64,000 nucleotides of DNA from [Anoxybacillus] calidus (lineage in GTDB: Bacteria > Bacillota > Bacilli > Bacillales > Anoxybacillaceae): contig NZ_JACDUU010000006.1 in assembly GCF_013760845.1 (NCBI RefSeq), positions 124,001 to 188,000 of the forward strand, written 5' to 3'. Position numbers and translations under genes: made by a program. The notes below the pieces were generated by a model. That model did no database searches. It was not told the DNA's origin and worked only from the letters and a program-made list of their open reading frames with translations. Position 1 is the first letter of the stretch. Each line of letters begins with the position of its first letter. Below are positions 45,172 to 54,306 of the stretch, in pieces.

Positions 45172-46539
45172 TTGAATTTACCGGACGATTTTGTCTCGAA
45201 AATGAAAACCCTTTTAAAAGACGAGGCCGAGTTGTTTTTCGCTACATACAACGAAGAAAAAGCAAACGGGCTGCGTCTTAATCCTTTGAAAACCAGTCAA
45301 GATCGGTTCCTTTCTCTTTTTCCCATTCCGTTAGAACGCGTGCCATTTTGTTCTAACGGATTTTACTATCCTGGTGAAAGTCAGCCGGGCAAACATCCAT
45401 ACCATATGGCAGGGCTTTATTATATTCAAGAACCAAGTGCGATGTTTGTAGCAGAAGTATTAAACCCGAAGCCCGGGGAAAAAGTGTTGGATCTTTGTGC
45501 AGCCCCAGGCGGAAAATCGACGCAAATCGCCTGTATGATGAATAATACTGGCTTTTTATTGGCCAATGAAATTCACCCGAAACGCGTAAAAGCATTATCA
45601 GAAAATATCGAGCGGCTTGGAATAACGAATGCCCTTGTCACGAATGAAACACCTGAGCGGTTGGCAGAACGTTTTTTGGGTTACTTCGACAAAATACTCG
45701 TTGATGCTCCTTGCTCCGGTGAAGGAATGTTTCGCAAAGATCCGGAAGCAGCGAATTATTGGAGCTGTGATCATGTCCAAAAATGTGCTCACGGGCAGCA
45801 GCACATATTGGAAGCAGCCTATGCGATGCTAAAAGAAGGTGGTATTCTTGTGTATTCCACTTGCACGTTTTCACCGGAAGAAAATGAACAAACTGTCGAG
45901 CAGTTTCTCCAAAACCATCCAGATATGGCCTTGCTTCCAATCGAAAAACATCACGGCATTCAGCCTGGAAAAGCAGAATGGACAAAAACAAATCTTCAAG
46001 AAATTTCCTATACAGCCCGCCTATGGCCACATTATGTAAAAGGAGAAGGTCATTTTGTTGCCAAAATGAAAAAGATCGGCCCAACTCGTGAATGGAAAGG
46101 GAAAATAGCAGCAACAAACGCAACAAAACAACAATTGCGTGAATATCAAACTTTTGAAAAAGAGTTCTTACATTGGAAATGCGATAAAACGATTTATGCG
46201 TTCGAGCAGCATTTGTTTGCCCTACCTGATGAATGTCCAAATTTTGATGGATTAAAAGTAATTCGTCCTGGCCTCCATTTAGGCGAAGTAAAGAAAAACC
46301 GCTTCGAACCAAACCATGCTTTAGCTCTTGCTTTAACGCGAAACGATGTCAAAGCATCGATCGACCTTCCTGTAAAGGGACATGACTGTATAAAATATTT
46401 ACGAGGCGAAACATTGCAAACAGGCAATGATAACGGATGGGTCCTTGTCACCGTTGACGGATATTCGCTTGGATGGGGAAAAGAAGTGAAAGGAACATTG
46501 AAAAACTATTACCCAAAAGGATTACGAATTCTTTCATAG
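45172..46539 (+). CDS. rsmF: RsmF/RsmB-type 16S rRNA m5C methyltransferase
   Basis: 455 aa from a TTG with GAGGAG 11 bases upstream. Methyltransferase core: KVLDLCAAPGGKSTQIA (SAM motif I, about 105-121), VDAPCSGEGMFRKDP (motif IV with a catalytic Cys, about 177-191), VYSTCTFSPEENEQTVEQF (motif VI with the nucleophilic Cys). The C-terminal 160 residues form the RNA-binding extension with a PUA-like end (RGETLQTGNDNGWVLVTVDG) typical of YebU/RsmF-like proteins. Methylates cytosine in rRNA; the exact position is inferred from family. It follows plsY by 45 bases on the same strand. Confidence 0.9.
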   Translation: MNLPDDFVSKMKTLLKDEAELFFATYNEEKANGLRLNPLKTSQDRFLSLFPIPLERVPFCSNGFYYPGESQPGKHPYHMAGLYYIQEPSAMFVAEVLNPKPGEKVLDLCAAPGGKSTQIACMMNNTGFLLANEIHPKRVKALSENIERLGITNALVTNETPERLAERFLGYFDKILVDAPCSGEGMFRKDPEAANYWSCDHVQKCAHGQQHILEAAYAMLKEGGILVYSTCTFSPEENEQTVEQFLQNHPDMALLPIEKHHGIQPGKAEWTKTNLQEISYTARLWPHYVKGEGHFVAKMKKIGPTREWKGKIAATNATKQQLREYQTFEKEFLHWKCDKTIYAFEQHLFALPDECPNFDGLKVIRPGLHLGEVKKNRFEPNHALALALTRNDVKASIDLPVKGHDCIKYLRGETLQTGNDNGWVLVTVDGYSLGWGKEVKGTLKNYYPKGLRILS

Positions 46540-46564
46540 CATTTTTATTTATAAAGTGATATTC

Positions 46565-46840
46565 GCCCCTTTAAGTAGACAGTGGAAAAAGCCCACTATT
46601 CGGATGCGGGATGTTCCACTCTATACTCAAAGGGGATTTTTCATGGCGAAAAAAGGCCAACATTTCAATCGTATTACAAGCCTTTCATTTGTAGAAGGCT
46701 GTGGGATCTCCTAAACAGTCATTCTCGGAATGGGAACTTGCATTGCGTCCTTCTTTTTCCATCTCAAAATAGAGAAAAATCTTCTACAAATCATCATACA
46801 ACACATATGGTTTTACATCACGAACACTTTCAGAAAAACT
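46565..46840 (+). mobile_element. Left-end remnant of an IS3-family element
   Basis: CCCCTTTAAGTAGACAG end, leader closing AAAGGGGATTTTTCATGG, then the first codons of an OrfA (MAKKGQHFNR), after which the frame loses similarity. No right end or transposase domain found. Same left-end design as the remnant at 15062-15200. Confidence 0.6.
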
Positions 46841-46984
46841 AAACCAGTGTGCACTGATCGTATATCGGAACATAGATGAAACTTTTCATGTTCTTTCAGG
46901 AAAAGCTGGCCATAGTACTCCCTTATGTATCATTTGACAATCGTTTGGTTATAGTAAATTTATATCTTAAAGGATGAGGTAAAC

Positions 46985-48253
46985 ATGAGATCTAAAAAGA
47001 CAAAACAAGCAAAGAAATCAAAGCGCTTAGCTAGTTTTTCACTTGCCGTTATGGGGATTGGTTTTGTCGCCACCCTTCCTTTCCAAGGATCGTTTCTTGG
47101 AGACTTACTACAAGGAGGCTTTGAAGCGGGGCTTGTGGGGGGATTAGCTGACTGGTTCGCCGTTACTGCCTTATTCCGACATCCACTGGGATTGCCCATC
47201 CCCCATACGGCTCTTTTGCCTAAAAATCGGAATAGAATAACAAAAGCACTTGTCTCTACGCTTGAAAATGACTGGCTTTCAAAAGAAAGTATTAGAAATA
47301 AAATCAAACAAATTAATTTTACAGAGAAACTATTGCCTGTCCTTGAGAAAGAGCTCCATTCAGATTCAGTTAAAAAGGGCACTGTGGCACTCATCGCACA
47401 AATGATAAGTCATATCAATCTTGAAAAAGTTACCCCTTTTGTTGAAAAAGAAATAAAGTCTTCGTTGCATTCAATTGAAATGAGAACAGTCCTTCAGTCT
47501 GCCATCCATCAAGTGCTCATTCGTGAATATGATGAGAAAGCATTAGATTATCTTCTTGGCAAGGTAGAAGAATGGATAAGGAAAAGTAATACGAAGAATC
47601 AACTCGGCAACCTAGCAGTACGAGCACTTGACAATATAGAGTTAGACGGTTTTCTGCAGTTTGCGCTGAAGTCTTTTCAGAACCTATTGAATGAAGAAAA
47701 ACTCGGCAACATACTACAAAATCTTCTCCTTAGTGTTGTAAGGAATTTGCGCCGGATCGATGATACGAACAGGAAGACTTTGCTTTTACATGTTCGTACG
47801 GAGTTGCGAAACATAAAAGACAATCAGAAACTATTGGAAGAAATCGCAAATTGGAAGGACCATCTTATTGCTGACTGGGATCCTGCTGAAAAAATAACCG
47901 AAATCTTAAAGAAAACTCAGCAGAAAATGTTGTCCTTTGTTCAAGACAGGAAGTTTACGAATACGTATCTTCTCCCCTTTTTAACACGCTTACTGAACAA
48001 TCTAAAGGAAGAGCCAGCAAGAACCAAGATCATTGAAAACTGGATACAAAAGCAAATTGCCAAGCTTGTTGAAGAGAATCATTCAAAAATAGGCAAACTT
48101 GTACAAGAAAATTTGGATAAGCTAGATGATGAAACACTTATTCAGATGATGGAAAATAAAATCGGAAAAGATCTGCAGTGGATTCGGGTGAATGGAGCTA
48201 TTTGTGGTTTTATTATTGGGATTTTTTTAACAGAAATCAAAGCGCTGATGTAA
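46985..48253 (+). CDS. DUF445 membrane protein
   Basis: 422 aa. A first hydrophobic segment (SFSLAVMGIGFVATLPF, about 18-34), the family signature FEAGLVGGLADWFAVTALFR plus HPLGLPIPHTALLPKNRNRI (about 47-86), a long helical middle, and a C-terminal helix (RVNGAICGFIIGIFLTEIKA). DUF445/YheB-type proteins are membrane-anchored and of unknown function. AAGGATGAGG precedes the ATG. Monocistronic; no terminator of quality was noticed downstream. Confidence 0.9.
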   Translation: MRSKKTKQAKKSKRLASFSLAVMGIGFVATLPFQGSFLGDLLQGGFEAGLVGGLADWFAVTALFRHPLGLPIPHTALLPKNRNRITKALVSTLENDWLSKESIRNKIKQINFTEKLLPVLEKELHSDSVKKGTVALIAQMISHINLEKVTPFVEKEIKSSLHSIEMRTVLQSAIHQVLIREYDEKALDYLLGKVEEWIRKSNTKNQLGNLAVRALDNIELDGFLQFALKSFQNLLNEEKLGNILQNLLLSVVRNLRRIDDTNRKTLLLHVRTELRNIKDNQKLLEEIANWKDHLIADWDPAEKITEILKKTQQKMLSFVQDRKFTNTYLLPFLTRLLNNLKEEPARTKIIENWIQKQIAKLVEENHSKIGKLVQENLDKLDDETLIQMMENKIGKDLQWIRVNGAICGFIIGIFLTEIKALM

Positions 48254-48685
48254 TGGTTCTGGTGCAAAAGGAAGTAGATAGCAAAACCAAGGTGAATACA
48301 AACTAATCAACAAAAATACATTCTGTTCGTAATTCAATAAATACAAACCATCTAGAATGCTCAGTATTTGCATTATATTTTAAAATGATGTTTGCACCAG
48401 AACTGTAAAATGACTCAAAGATACTTTCGGTGTTCATATTATTCTAGAGAAGCAATTAAAATGAGTATTTTAAAAGAATGATAGAGCGAACTGGTAGAAA
48501 TCCGGAAATTAGCGGTACCGATTAAATACTATTTCACCTCTTTAGGATATAATAAACTATTATTTTTTAAATATATTGAATATTATGTATTAATAATTGT
48601 ATAATTCTGCTATATTATCCTCTTTAATAGTTTACAATACTAAATTTTGAAAGTGTTTTCAAAAAAAGAAGGAGTTGATGTAATT
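48254..48685. other. Intergenic stretch upstream of the MFS gene
   Basis: AT-rich and without a gene. No riboswitch or repeat-family member found. Confidence 0.5.
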
Positions 48686-50050
48686 ATGCAGACCAATACT
48701 AGTGTGAAACAGGTACATACACACAATCGAGAGTTTTCCAACGTAGCAAATCGGTTAGATCGTCTTCCTATTTCACGTGTCCATTACCAAGTACTATTTG
48801 CTCTCTGTATTGTCTATTTCTTTGATCTTGCTGATTTGTTTACGTTAAGTAATGTTGCACCTGCTCTTATCGATCAGTGGGGCATCAGTTTAAAAACGAT
48901 TGCAAACGTAACAGCTTTCTCTTTCTTAGGTATGTTTTTAGGCGCTTCTATAGGTGGATGGTTATCGGATCGGTTCGGACGAAAAAAAGCTTTATCCTGG
49001 TTTGTATTATTATTTTCTATATCATCTGCGTTAAATGCTCTTGCATGGAATGTACCGTCATTGATCGTGTTTCGATTCTTTACCGGAGTTGGAGTAGCAG
49101 CTGCCATGATTGTTACAAATAGCTATTTAGCAGAGTTTTTTCCTACCAACGTACGTGGAAAGTACATTTCTTTTTGTGCGATGGTTGGTTTAATTGGCGT
49201 ACCTATCACAAATGTCGTGTCCGCATTAGTCATTCCTTTAGGGTCATGGGGATGGAGACTTGTGTTTGTATGGGGAGCAATAGGAATTATTTATTTTCTT
49301 TTCTCGCGTCATTTGGAAGAGTCTCCTCGCTGGCACGAAAATCGTGGAGAATTCGATAAAGCAAACGCAATTATGAGACGAATTGAGCAACGTGTTGAAC
49401 AGGAAAAAGGCAAACTTCCTGTTCCAAAAGAACCAATACCTGTCAAAACAATTCCAAAGGCAGGCTATTTAGGATTATTTAAAGGTAGAAACCTTAAAAT
49501 TACGTTAGTATTAGCTGGGGTATGGATATTTGAAACGTTTGGATTTTACGGATTTGCATCATGGGTTCCCAGCCTGTTAAAAAGTAGTGGTATCGCCATT
49601 GAAAAAACGTTGTGGTATAACGTTTTACACTCTATCGGTGCCCCGTTAGGAGCTCTTATCGGATCGATAATCTCAGAAAAGTTTCAACGCAAATGGATTT
49701 TAGCTGTTAGTGCATTCCTGACAGCTATTGCAGGTTTGTTGTATGGCATGACATTTATTCCACTAATGATTATCATCTTTGGCTTCATTGTTAACGTCAC
49801 GGAACGTGTTTTCACATCAAATTTATATGCTTATACCTCTGAACCATATTCAACAGAATATCGTTCTTCCGGCAGTGGCTTAGCTTACGGACTTGGTCGT
49901 TTTTCCAATATATTTGGTTCTTTAATTGTTGGCTTTATTGCTGTACATTTAGGCTATGTGAGTGTCTTTTTATTTATTGGAGGTTGTTGGTTAGCTTGTG
50001 CTGTACTATTAGCCCTTTTTGGACCAAATACGAATGCAAAACAAGTTTAA
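48686..50050 (+). CDS. MFS transporter (sugar/aromatic-acid type)
   Basis: 454 aa, twelve helices. The MFS signature between helices 2 and 3 is GGWLSDRFGRKKALSW (about 91-106), and the family-specific RHLEESPRWHENRGEFDKAN follows helix 6 as in sugar porter, AAHS and NiaP-type carriers. The second half has KFQRKW as the degenerate repeat of the motif. NiaP (niacin) or an aromatic acid is a possible substrate; neither can be proven. Start at 48686, with AAGGAG 11 bases upstream; the frame is open to 48647. Closed by a strong terminator. Confidence 0.88.
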   Translation: MQTNTSVKQVHTHNREFSNVANRLDRLPISRVHYQVLFALCIVYFFDLADLFTLSNVAPALIDQWGISLKTIANVTAFSFLGMFLGASIGGWLSDRFGRKKALSWFVLLFSISSALNALAWNVPSLIVFRFFTGVGVAAAMIVTNSYLAEFFPTNVRGKYISFCAMVGLIGVPITNVVSALVIPLGSWGWRLVFVWGAIGIIYFLFSRHLEESPRWHENRGEFDKANAIMRRIEQRVEQEKGKLPVPKEPIPVKTIPKAGYLGLFKGRNLKITLVLAGVWIFETFGFYGFASWVPSLLKSSGIAIEKTLWYNVLHSIGAPLGALIGSIISEKFQRKWILAVSAFLTAIAGLLYGMTFIPLMIIIFGFIVNVTERVFTSNLYAYTSEPYSTEYRSSGSGLAYGLGRFSNIFGSLIVGFIAVHLGYVSVFLFIGGCWLACAVLLALFGPNTNAKQV

Positions 50051-50066
50051 CAGTATACGAAACAAA

Positions 50067-50106
50067 GGCTTTCATCACGAATGAGTGATGAAAGCCCATA
50101 TTTTAA
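50067..50106 (+). terminator. Terminator of the MFS gene
   Basis: Perfect 12-bp stem GGCTTTCATCAC / GTGATGAAAGCC followed by a T/A-rich tail. Confidence 0.9.
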
Positions 50107-50189
50107 AACATTATTAGTTACCATAATCGCCAATCGACGTTGTCGGTAGTTCTAATATATCTAAAACTTTACAAACAGCTCATCATTAT

Positions 50190-50308
50190 AAGGGGATAAT
50201 ATTATAAGTGTCTGATCCCTCACGCGCATCTAGCAATATATATCATCCAATATTACACGCTATATATTAATATTGTGGGATCGGACACTTTTCTTTTGGT
50301 CAGCCGCT
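50190..50308. repeat. R1 dispersed inverted repeat, copy d
   Basis: Left part AAGTGTCTGATCCCTCAC, inner arms TAGCAATATATATC and ATATATTAATATTG, right part GGGATCGGACACTTTTC and GGTCAGCC. It ends 3 bases before the ypmS stop. The left GGCTGACC end is eroded to AGGGGATAA. Confidence 0.82.
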
Positions 50309-50310
50309 TT

Positions 50311-50886
50311 TTACTTAGACCGAATAGGAACAAGCAACGTTAATACAATCTCGTCATTCACTAAATCGAACTTTTTTGCTTGAATACGATAGCCATTGCT
50401 TAATTTTATTTCATTTAAGTGAATGTAAATGAACCTCTTTGCTGGATTAATGACCACTTCTTCAGGTAACGATGCATTCTTTTGCAAGTACTTCAGTATA
50501 TAATTAACCGGCAAGCGTAACTCGCCAAGCGTCATCTCCGGATTGACTAACTTGAGATTACCGTTGTCTACGACTTTTGGCTCAAACGTGACAAGAAAAT
50601 CAACTTCTCTTCCGAATAGAGGAATTTTACTTTTTAAATGTACACGATCCGTTAATTGAATATCATATTGCAACGGATGATTTTTCGTTTTTTTCTTAAT
50701 ATAATCGTTGATGATGAAATTTAAATGTTCTTTAGACGAATATACGGTCAGCTCTGCGACATTCGTATTCGGCAATGTCCCCAGCTTCTTTACTTCATCA
50801 GAAGGCTGAAGCATCAAAAACAGCACAATACTAATGATAACAATATTTCCTCCTAATAACACAAAAAATAGTGTCTTCCATTTCAT
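50311..50886 (-). CDS. ypmS: YpmS family protein (DUF2140)
   Basis: 191 aa: a short cytoplasmic start, one membrane helix (TLFFVLLGGNIVIISIVLFL, about 5-24) and an extracytoplasmic domain of beta-strand character (VHLKSKIPLFGREVDFLVTF, VNPAKRFIYIHLNEI). DUF2140 proteins are anchored outside the membrane, with no known function. The ATG at 50886 forms an ATGA overlap with the ypmR stop and has AAGGGAA just upstream; the longer frame to 50901 is less likely. Always paired with ypmR in Bacillaceae, suggesting a common task at the cell envelope. Confidence 0.9.
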   Translation of the reverse strand: MKWKTLFFVLLGGNIVIISIVLFLMLQPSDEVKKLGTLPNTNVAELTVYSSKEHLNFIINDYIKKKTKNHPLQYDIQLTDRVHLKSKIPLFGREVDFLVTFEPKVVDNGNLKLVNPEMTLGELRLPVNYILKYLQKNASLPEEVVINPAKRFIYIHLNEIKLSNGYRIQAKKFDLVNDEIVLTLLVPIRSK

Positions 50887-51686
50887 TGTTCCCTTATCCA
50901 TAAAACAAGTGTCTCCTCTGCTTCCAATCTTTCATATACCCGCTCGGCCATCAATTGATAACCTAAATCATTTGGATGAAACTGATCACTATACAGAACA
51001 TCATCATGGTTGGCGAATAAGTCCGCCACTTCTACGAACACCGTATTTTCATATCTATCCATTACTTCTTTGCTTCCTTCATTCCAAAGTTGTATCACTT
51101 GTTCAATTTCCGGGATTGCCTGTAGGGTCCCAAACGGATTATACAAACCAAGCAGAACGATAGTGGCATCCTCATTGATAGAGCGAAGCGTTTCAAGCAA
51201 CTTCTCCAATTTTACCGCAAATTTCTTTTGCTCTTTTTCAAACAAAGAGTAAGAAAGATCGAAAAAATGAGAACGAACAACTTTCATCATATCGTTTCCG
51301 CCGATCGTGATCATAATCATATCTGCGTGCTGTAAAGCATTTTTGTTTTTGTCAACCACTTCATCTAATTTGGAAATTCTTAATCCTCTTTTCCCTAAGT
51401 TTGTTATGGTAACGCTTTTAATCGCCTTATGCGCCAGTAATTTCCGTTCTAAATAAGCAAGATATCCTCCTCTTTTCGTGCTATCTCCCACTCCTTCCGT
51501 CAAGGAGTCACCGAGCGCTACAATATTCATGTCTTTTGGAAAAAAGTCTTCAGCAATCGTTAACGGCTCCGTTAAACCAACTTCCCTCATCGATATTTCT
51601 GATATTTCCACTTGACTACTTGTTGGCCGTGCAGAACAACCAGCCATCATTAATAATACCATAAAATATATACTCCATTTTTTCAC
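50883..51686 (-). CDS. ypmR: SGNH/GDSL-type lipoprotein hydrolase YpmR
   Basis: 267 aa lipoprotein: signal MKKWSIYFMVLLMMAGC with lipobox Cys17. SGNH hydrolase blocks: block I IVALGDSLTEGVGDSTKRGG (nucleophile Ser61), block III MITIGGNDMMKV (Asn), block V YSDQFHPNDLGY (Asp, His). Probably an esterase or cell-wall/lipid-modifying hydrolase acting outside the membrane. Translationally coupled to ypmS by an ATGA overlap. Substrate unknown. Confidence 0.92.
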   Translation of the reverse strand: MKKWSIYFMVLLMMAGCSARPTSSQVEISEISMREVGLTEPLTIAEDFFPKDMNIVALGDSLTEGVGDSTKRGGYLAYLERKLLAHKAIKSVTITNLGKRGLRISKLDEVVDKNKNALQHADMIMITIGGNDMMKVVRSHFFDLSYSLFEKEQKKFAVKLEKLLETLRSINEDATIVLLGLYNPFGTLQAIPEIEQVIQLWNEGSKEVMDRYENTVFVEVADLFANHDDVLYSDQFHPNDLGYQLMAERVYERLEAEETLVLWIREQ

Positions 51687-51783
51687 TTACCATCACACCT
51701 ATTAAAACAAATCAGTGAAACTATTGTCATCTTAACATATCTGCGTGAACGATTGACATAAAAATATAAAATACGAAAAAAGA

Positions 51784-51909
51784 AAGAGACTGCCCTCAAA
51801 GCGTCTAACCTCCCCCATAATCCCATCATATATAGTATTCTTATCTTTTATTCCCTATATATGATGGTTGTATTGTGGGGGGCGACACTTTGCTTTAGGG
51901 TCAGCCTCT
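51784..51909. repeat. R1 dispersed inverted repeat, copy e
   Basis: Opens AGAGACTGCCC, AAAGCGTCTAACC; inner arms CCATCATATATAGTATTC and CTATATATGATGG pair; closes GCGACACTTTGCTTTAGGG, TCAGCCTC. It touches the ypmQ stop codon, so it is probably the end of that transcript. Confidence 0.87.
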
Positions 51910-52479
51910 TCATTGTAAAGCCTTTATATGTTTAAGAATCTCCTCATAAGGAGTGTCTTGTACACCGTTATAATATTTTACAATTTTCCCTTCTTTATCA
52001 ACAAGATAAAAATCTGTTCCATGAATGACTTGATCGCCTTGTTGTGGTTTTTTTACAATAGCTTTAAAATTTTTTTGGGCAAATGTTTCGATTTCTTCCT
52101 GACTGTAACCAGTAAGCAAGTGCCAGTTTGACAAATCGGCATTAAACTTTTCGACATATTGTTTTAATATTTCCGGCTTATCATATTCCGGATCAACACT
52201 AAACGATACAAATTCGACATCAAGTCCTTCCTCTTTCGCCATATCCTGCAACTTCGCCATATGCGCTGTCATCGGCGGACAGACTGTTTCACAGTTCGTA
52301 AAAATAAAATCAGCGACCCATACTTTTCCTTTTAAATCGGACAAGCCAAACGGCTGACCATTTTGGTCCGTAAATGTAAAATCAGCAATCGGCCAATTTT
52401 TCGCATCTGGAATTTTGTTGCTACATGCGGATAGCAAAAGAACCATGAAGACAAGTAACGTAATTCCCCACTTTTTCAT
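51910..52479 (-). CDS. ypmQ: SCO family copper-binding lipoprotein
   Basis: 189 aa lipoprotein (lipobox LLSAC, Cys19) with a thioredoxin-like domain of the SCO1/SenC family. Copper ligands are Cys63 and Cys67 in FTNCETVCPPMTAH and His152 in DQVIHGTDFYLVDKEG. It delivers copper to, or reduces thiols of, the CuA centre of cytochrome c oxidase at the outer face of the membrane. Order ypmS-ypmR-ypmQ is as in B. subtilis. The stop is flush with repeat R1-e. Confidence 0.93.
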   Translation of the reverse strand: MKKWGITLLVFMVLLLSACSNKIPDAKNWPIADFTFTDQNGQPFGLSDLKGKVWVADFIFTNCETVCPPMTAHMAKLQDMAKEEGLDVEFVSFSVDPEYDKPEILKQYVEKFNADLSNWHLLTGYSQEEIETFAQKNFKAIVKKPQQGDQVIHGTDFYLVDKEGKIVKYYNGVQDTPYEEILKHIKALQ

Positions 52480-52577
52480 ACTACGTCCACCTCTTAAAAA
52501 TCATTACTGTACTGCTTTATTTTAACAAACTATAAATGTCCTTTAAATAATTGTGCTTGTGTTCGACCATTCAATAA

Positions 52578-52606
52578 AAATCCCCTTCCATATGAAGGGA
52601 GATTTT
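52578..52606 (-). terminator. Terminator of degV
   Basis: ATCCCCTTC / GAAGGGAGAT stem with GATTTTTATT on the minus strand, 10 bases after the stop. Confidence 0.8.
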
Positions 52607-52615
52607 CCTTACATA

Positions 52616-53458
52616 TTACTCTACATAATACATGAAACCAACCGCTCCTGGCCCCGTATGCGTAGCGATAATCGGAGTCGTATAAACAACCTCGATATCG
52701 GTAATTCCTGTCTCTTTTGCGATCGATTCTTTTAGGCGATTGGCTAAATCTAACGAATCAGCATGCACAATCCCTACCGATTTCACTGTTTTTCCTTTAA
52801 TGTCTTCCATAAATTGCTTTGTCAAATACTTCACAATCTGCGTATAGCTTCGCACTTTCGTTATTGGCGTATAAACACCATCGGAAAGTGCAGCAATTGG
52901 CTTAATGTTTAACAGTGAACCAATTAACGCTTTTCCGCGTCCAATTCGTCCGCCTTTTACTAAGTTTTCAAGCGTATCTAATGTTACATATAAATGCGTG
53001 TTCGCCCGAATTTCATCCAGCCTCTTCACAATTTCGTCAATACTTTTCCCTTTTTGTGCCATCTTTGCCGCTTCAATAACTTGAAAGCCAAGTGCAAGAG
53101 AAATAAAACGTGAGTCGATAACCGTCACATTTGCCTCAGCGATTGTTGCCGCGCTTTCAGCAGAACACACTGTCCCGCTCATTTCGCCCGTCATATGAAT
53201 CGAAATAATATCGAATCCTTCTTTTCCTAAGCGATTATATACTTCAACAAATTGTCCGACAGCAGGTTGAGAACTTTTCGGAAGTTCACTTGACTGTTTC
53301 ATTTTTTCCATAAACTCATCTGGAGTAATATCGACGCGATCGACATACACCTTGTCATCGATTGTAAATGTTAGCGGCACAACTTCAATTTGCAGTTTTT
53401 CAATCATGTCATTCGATAAATCAACGGTTGAATCTGTCACTACTCTTACTTTCCTCAT
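52616..53458 (-). CDS. degV: DegV family fatty-acid-binding protein
   Basis: 280 aa, full length for DegV/FakB proteins, which bind a fatty acid for phosphorylation by FakA. Seen: RVVTDSTVDLSNDMIEKLQI at the start, SSQPAVGQFVEVYNRL, ISIHMTGEMSGTVCSAESAA (about 88-107), VIDSRFISLALGFQVIEAAK and LENLVKGGRIGRGKALIGSL with the substrate-binding Gly-rich loop. Start at 53458 with GGAAGTGA 6 bases upstream rather than 53500. Own terminator downstream; neighbour ypmP upstream as in B. subtilis. Confidence 0.93.
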   Translation of the reverse strand: MRKVRVVTDSTVDLSNDMIEKLQIEVVPLTFTIDDKVYVDRVDITPDEFMEKMKQSSELPKSSQPAVGQFVEVYNRLGKEGFDIISIHMTGEMSGTVCSAESAATIAEANVTVIDSRFISLALGFQVIEAAKMAQKGKSIDEIVKRLDEIRANTHLYVTLDTLENLVKGGRIGRGKALIGSLLNIKPIAALSDGVYTPITKVRSYTQIVKYLTKQFMEDIKGKTVKSVGIVHADSLDLANRLKESIAKETGITDIEVVYTTPIIATHTGPGAVGFMYYVE

Positions 53459-53558
53459 GCTTTCACTTCCTAAAATTAAGCGTTGATATCTATTATACAA
53501 TTAATTGAAATGAATTTATATAAAAAATTAATAAATATATTGACAATTTTATAAACAA

Positions 53559-53643
53559 AAAAGGCCAACCCGTAAAGTGTCTGACCTTACGCACCATCAT
53601 ATTATGGTTATGGGGTCAGACACTTCACTTTGGGTCAGCCTCT
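53559..53643. repeat. R1 dispersed inverted repeat, copy f (short)
   Basis: About 85 bp: AAGGCCAACCCGTAAAGTGT, CTGACC, short inner arms CACCATCATA / TATGG, then GGGGTCAGACACTTCACTTT and GGGTCAGCC. It adjoins the ypmP stop at 53642. Confidence 0.88.
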
Positions 53644-53893
53644 ATGCATTATTCTTTAGTATATCTACTTTAAATATTTGTTCATATACAGGCCACTTTA
53701 ACACTTTTTTCAAATAATCCCGAAACGAAAAAACGGTTTTTGTGTTGTATGAATAATACACCTTATTGATAAACGCTTCGAGACGCAGCTGAATCATAAA
53801 TCGATATGTGCTATCTTCCTCCAATACAGGAATCTCAATAATTTTAACCTTCTGTCCATACACATTTTTGAACTCCAGGCTTTTAAATAACAA
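53642..53893 (-). CDS. ypmP: DUF2535 family protein YpmP
   Basis: 83 aa, the normal size of the DUF2535 family, found between ilvA and degV in Bacillaceae, as here. Seen: MLFKSLEFKNVYGQKVKIIE at the start, FMIQLRLEAFINKVYYSY and FRDYLKKVLKWPVYEQIFK. No motif that tells the function. A weak ribosome site (AAAAGAGG) lies about 8 bases before the ATG. Confidence 0.88.
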   Translation of the reverse strand: MLFKSLEFKNVYGQKVKIIEIPVLEEDSTYRFMIQLRLEAFINKVYYSYNTKTVFSFRDYLKKVLKWPVYEQIFKVDILKNNA

Positions 53894-54267
53894 AATATCA
53901 ATCCTCTTTTTTCACCGATTTATTTTTATTATACACTAAATCTTTGTTGAAGTTTGTCAAATAGTGTGAAGGATTAATAAATTTTTTATAAACTGACTTT
54001 GACGTGTTAAAGAATTATCATTGTGTCATATTTTTTATCAGCGTGAAAGACATATCAGGAAAAGAAGTACACGAGAAATCGAAACCATTTGAAAGTCCAT
54101 TGTTTTTGTTTATTTATGAACTTTATCAATCTACCCAACAAAATCATGATCTTCACCAATTCATTACCTTCTAAAAACTCGTCAACTCTCATTTTTACAG
54201 CGAACGATTGATTGAATGGATTAAATAATTGATAATGACATCGATTAGATTGTTTGCAAAAGCGCGA
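53894..54267. other. Intergenic stretch between ilvA and ypmP
   Basis: No gene or clear regulatory element; AT-rich. The minimal R1 element follows at its right end. Confidence 0.5.
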
Positions 54268-54305
54268 AGAGGCTGACCCTAAAGCGAAGTGTCAGCCCTT
54301 TTTCG
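54268..54305. repeat. R1 element reduced to a single arm, copy g
   Basis: GGCTGACCCTAAAGCGAAGT followed by GTCAGCC and TTTTT. The seven-base ends GGCTGAC and GTCAGCC pair, giving a compact hairpin next to the ilvA stop at 54307. It equals one end of the long elements and may show how they are built. Confidence 0.8.
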
Positions 54306-54306
54306 T

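Noticed and set aside
45638-46312. 224-aa frame opposite the rRNA methyltransferase gene
   Set aside because: A shadow of the rsmF-like gene, which has complete catalytic motifs on the other strand.
53894-54267. Hidden gene between ypmP and ilvA
   Set aside because: Stops in all frames and no ribosome site with a following frame of useful length.
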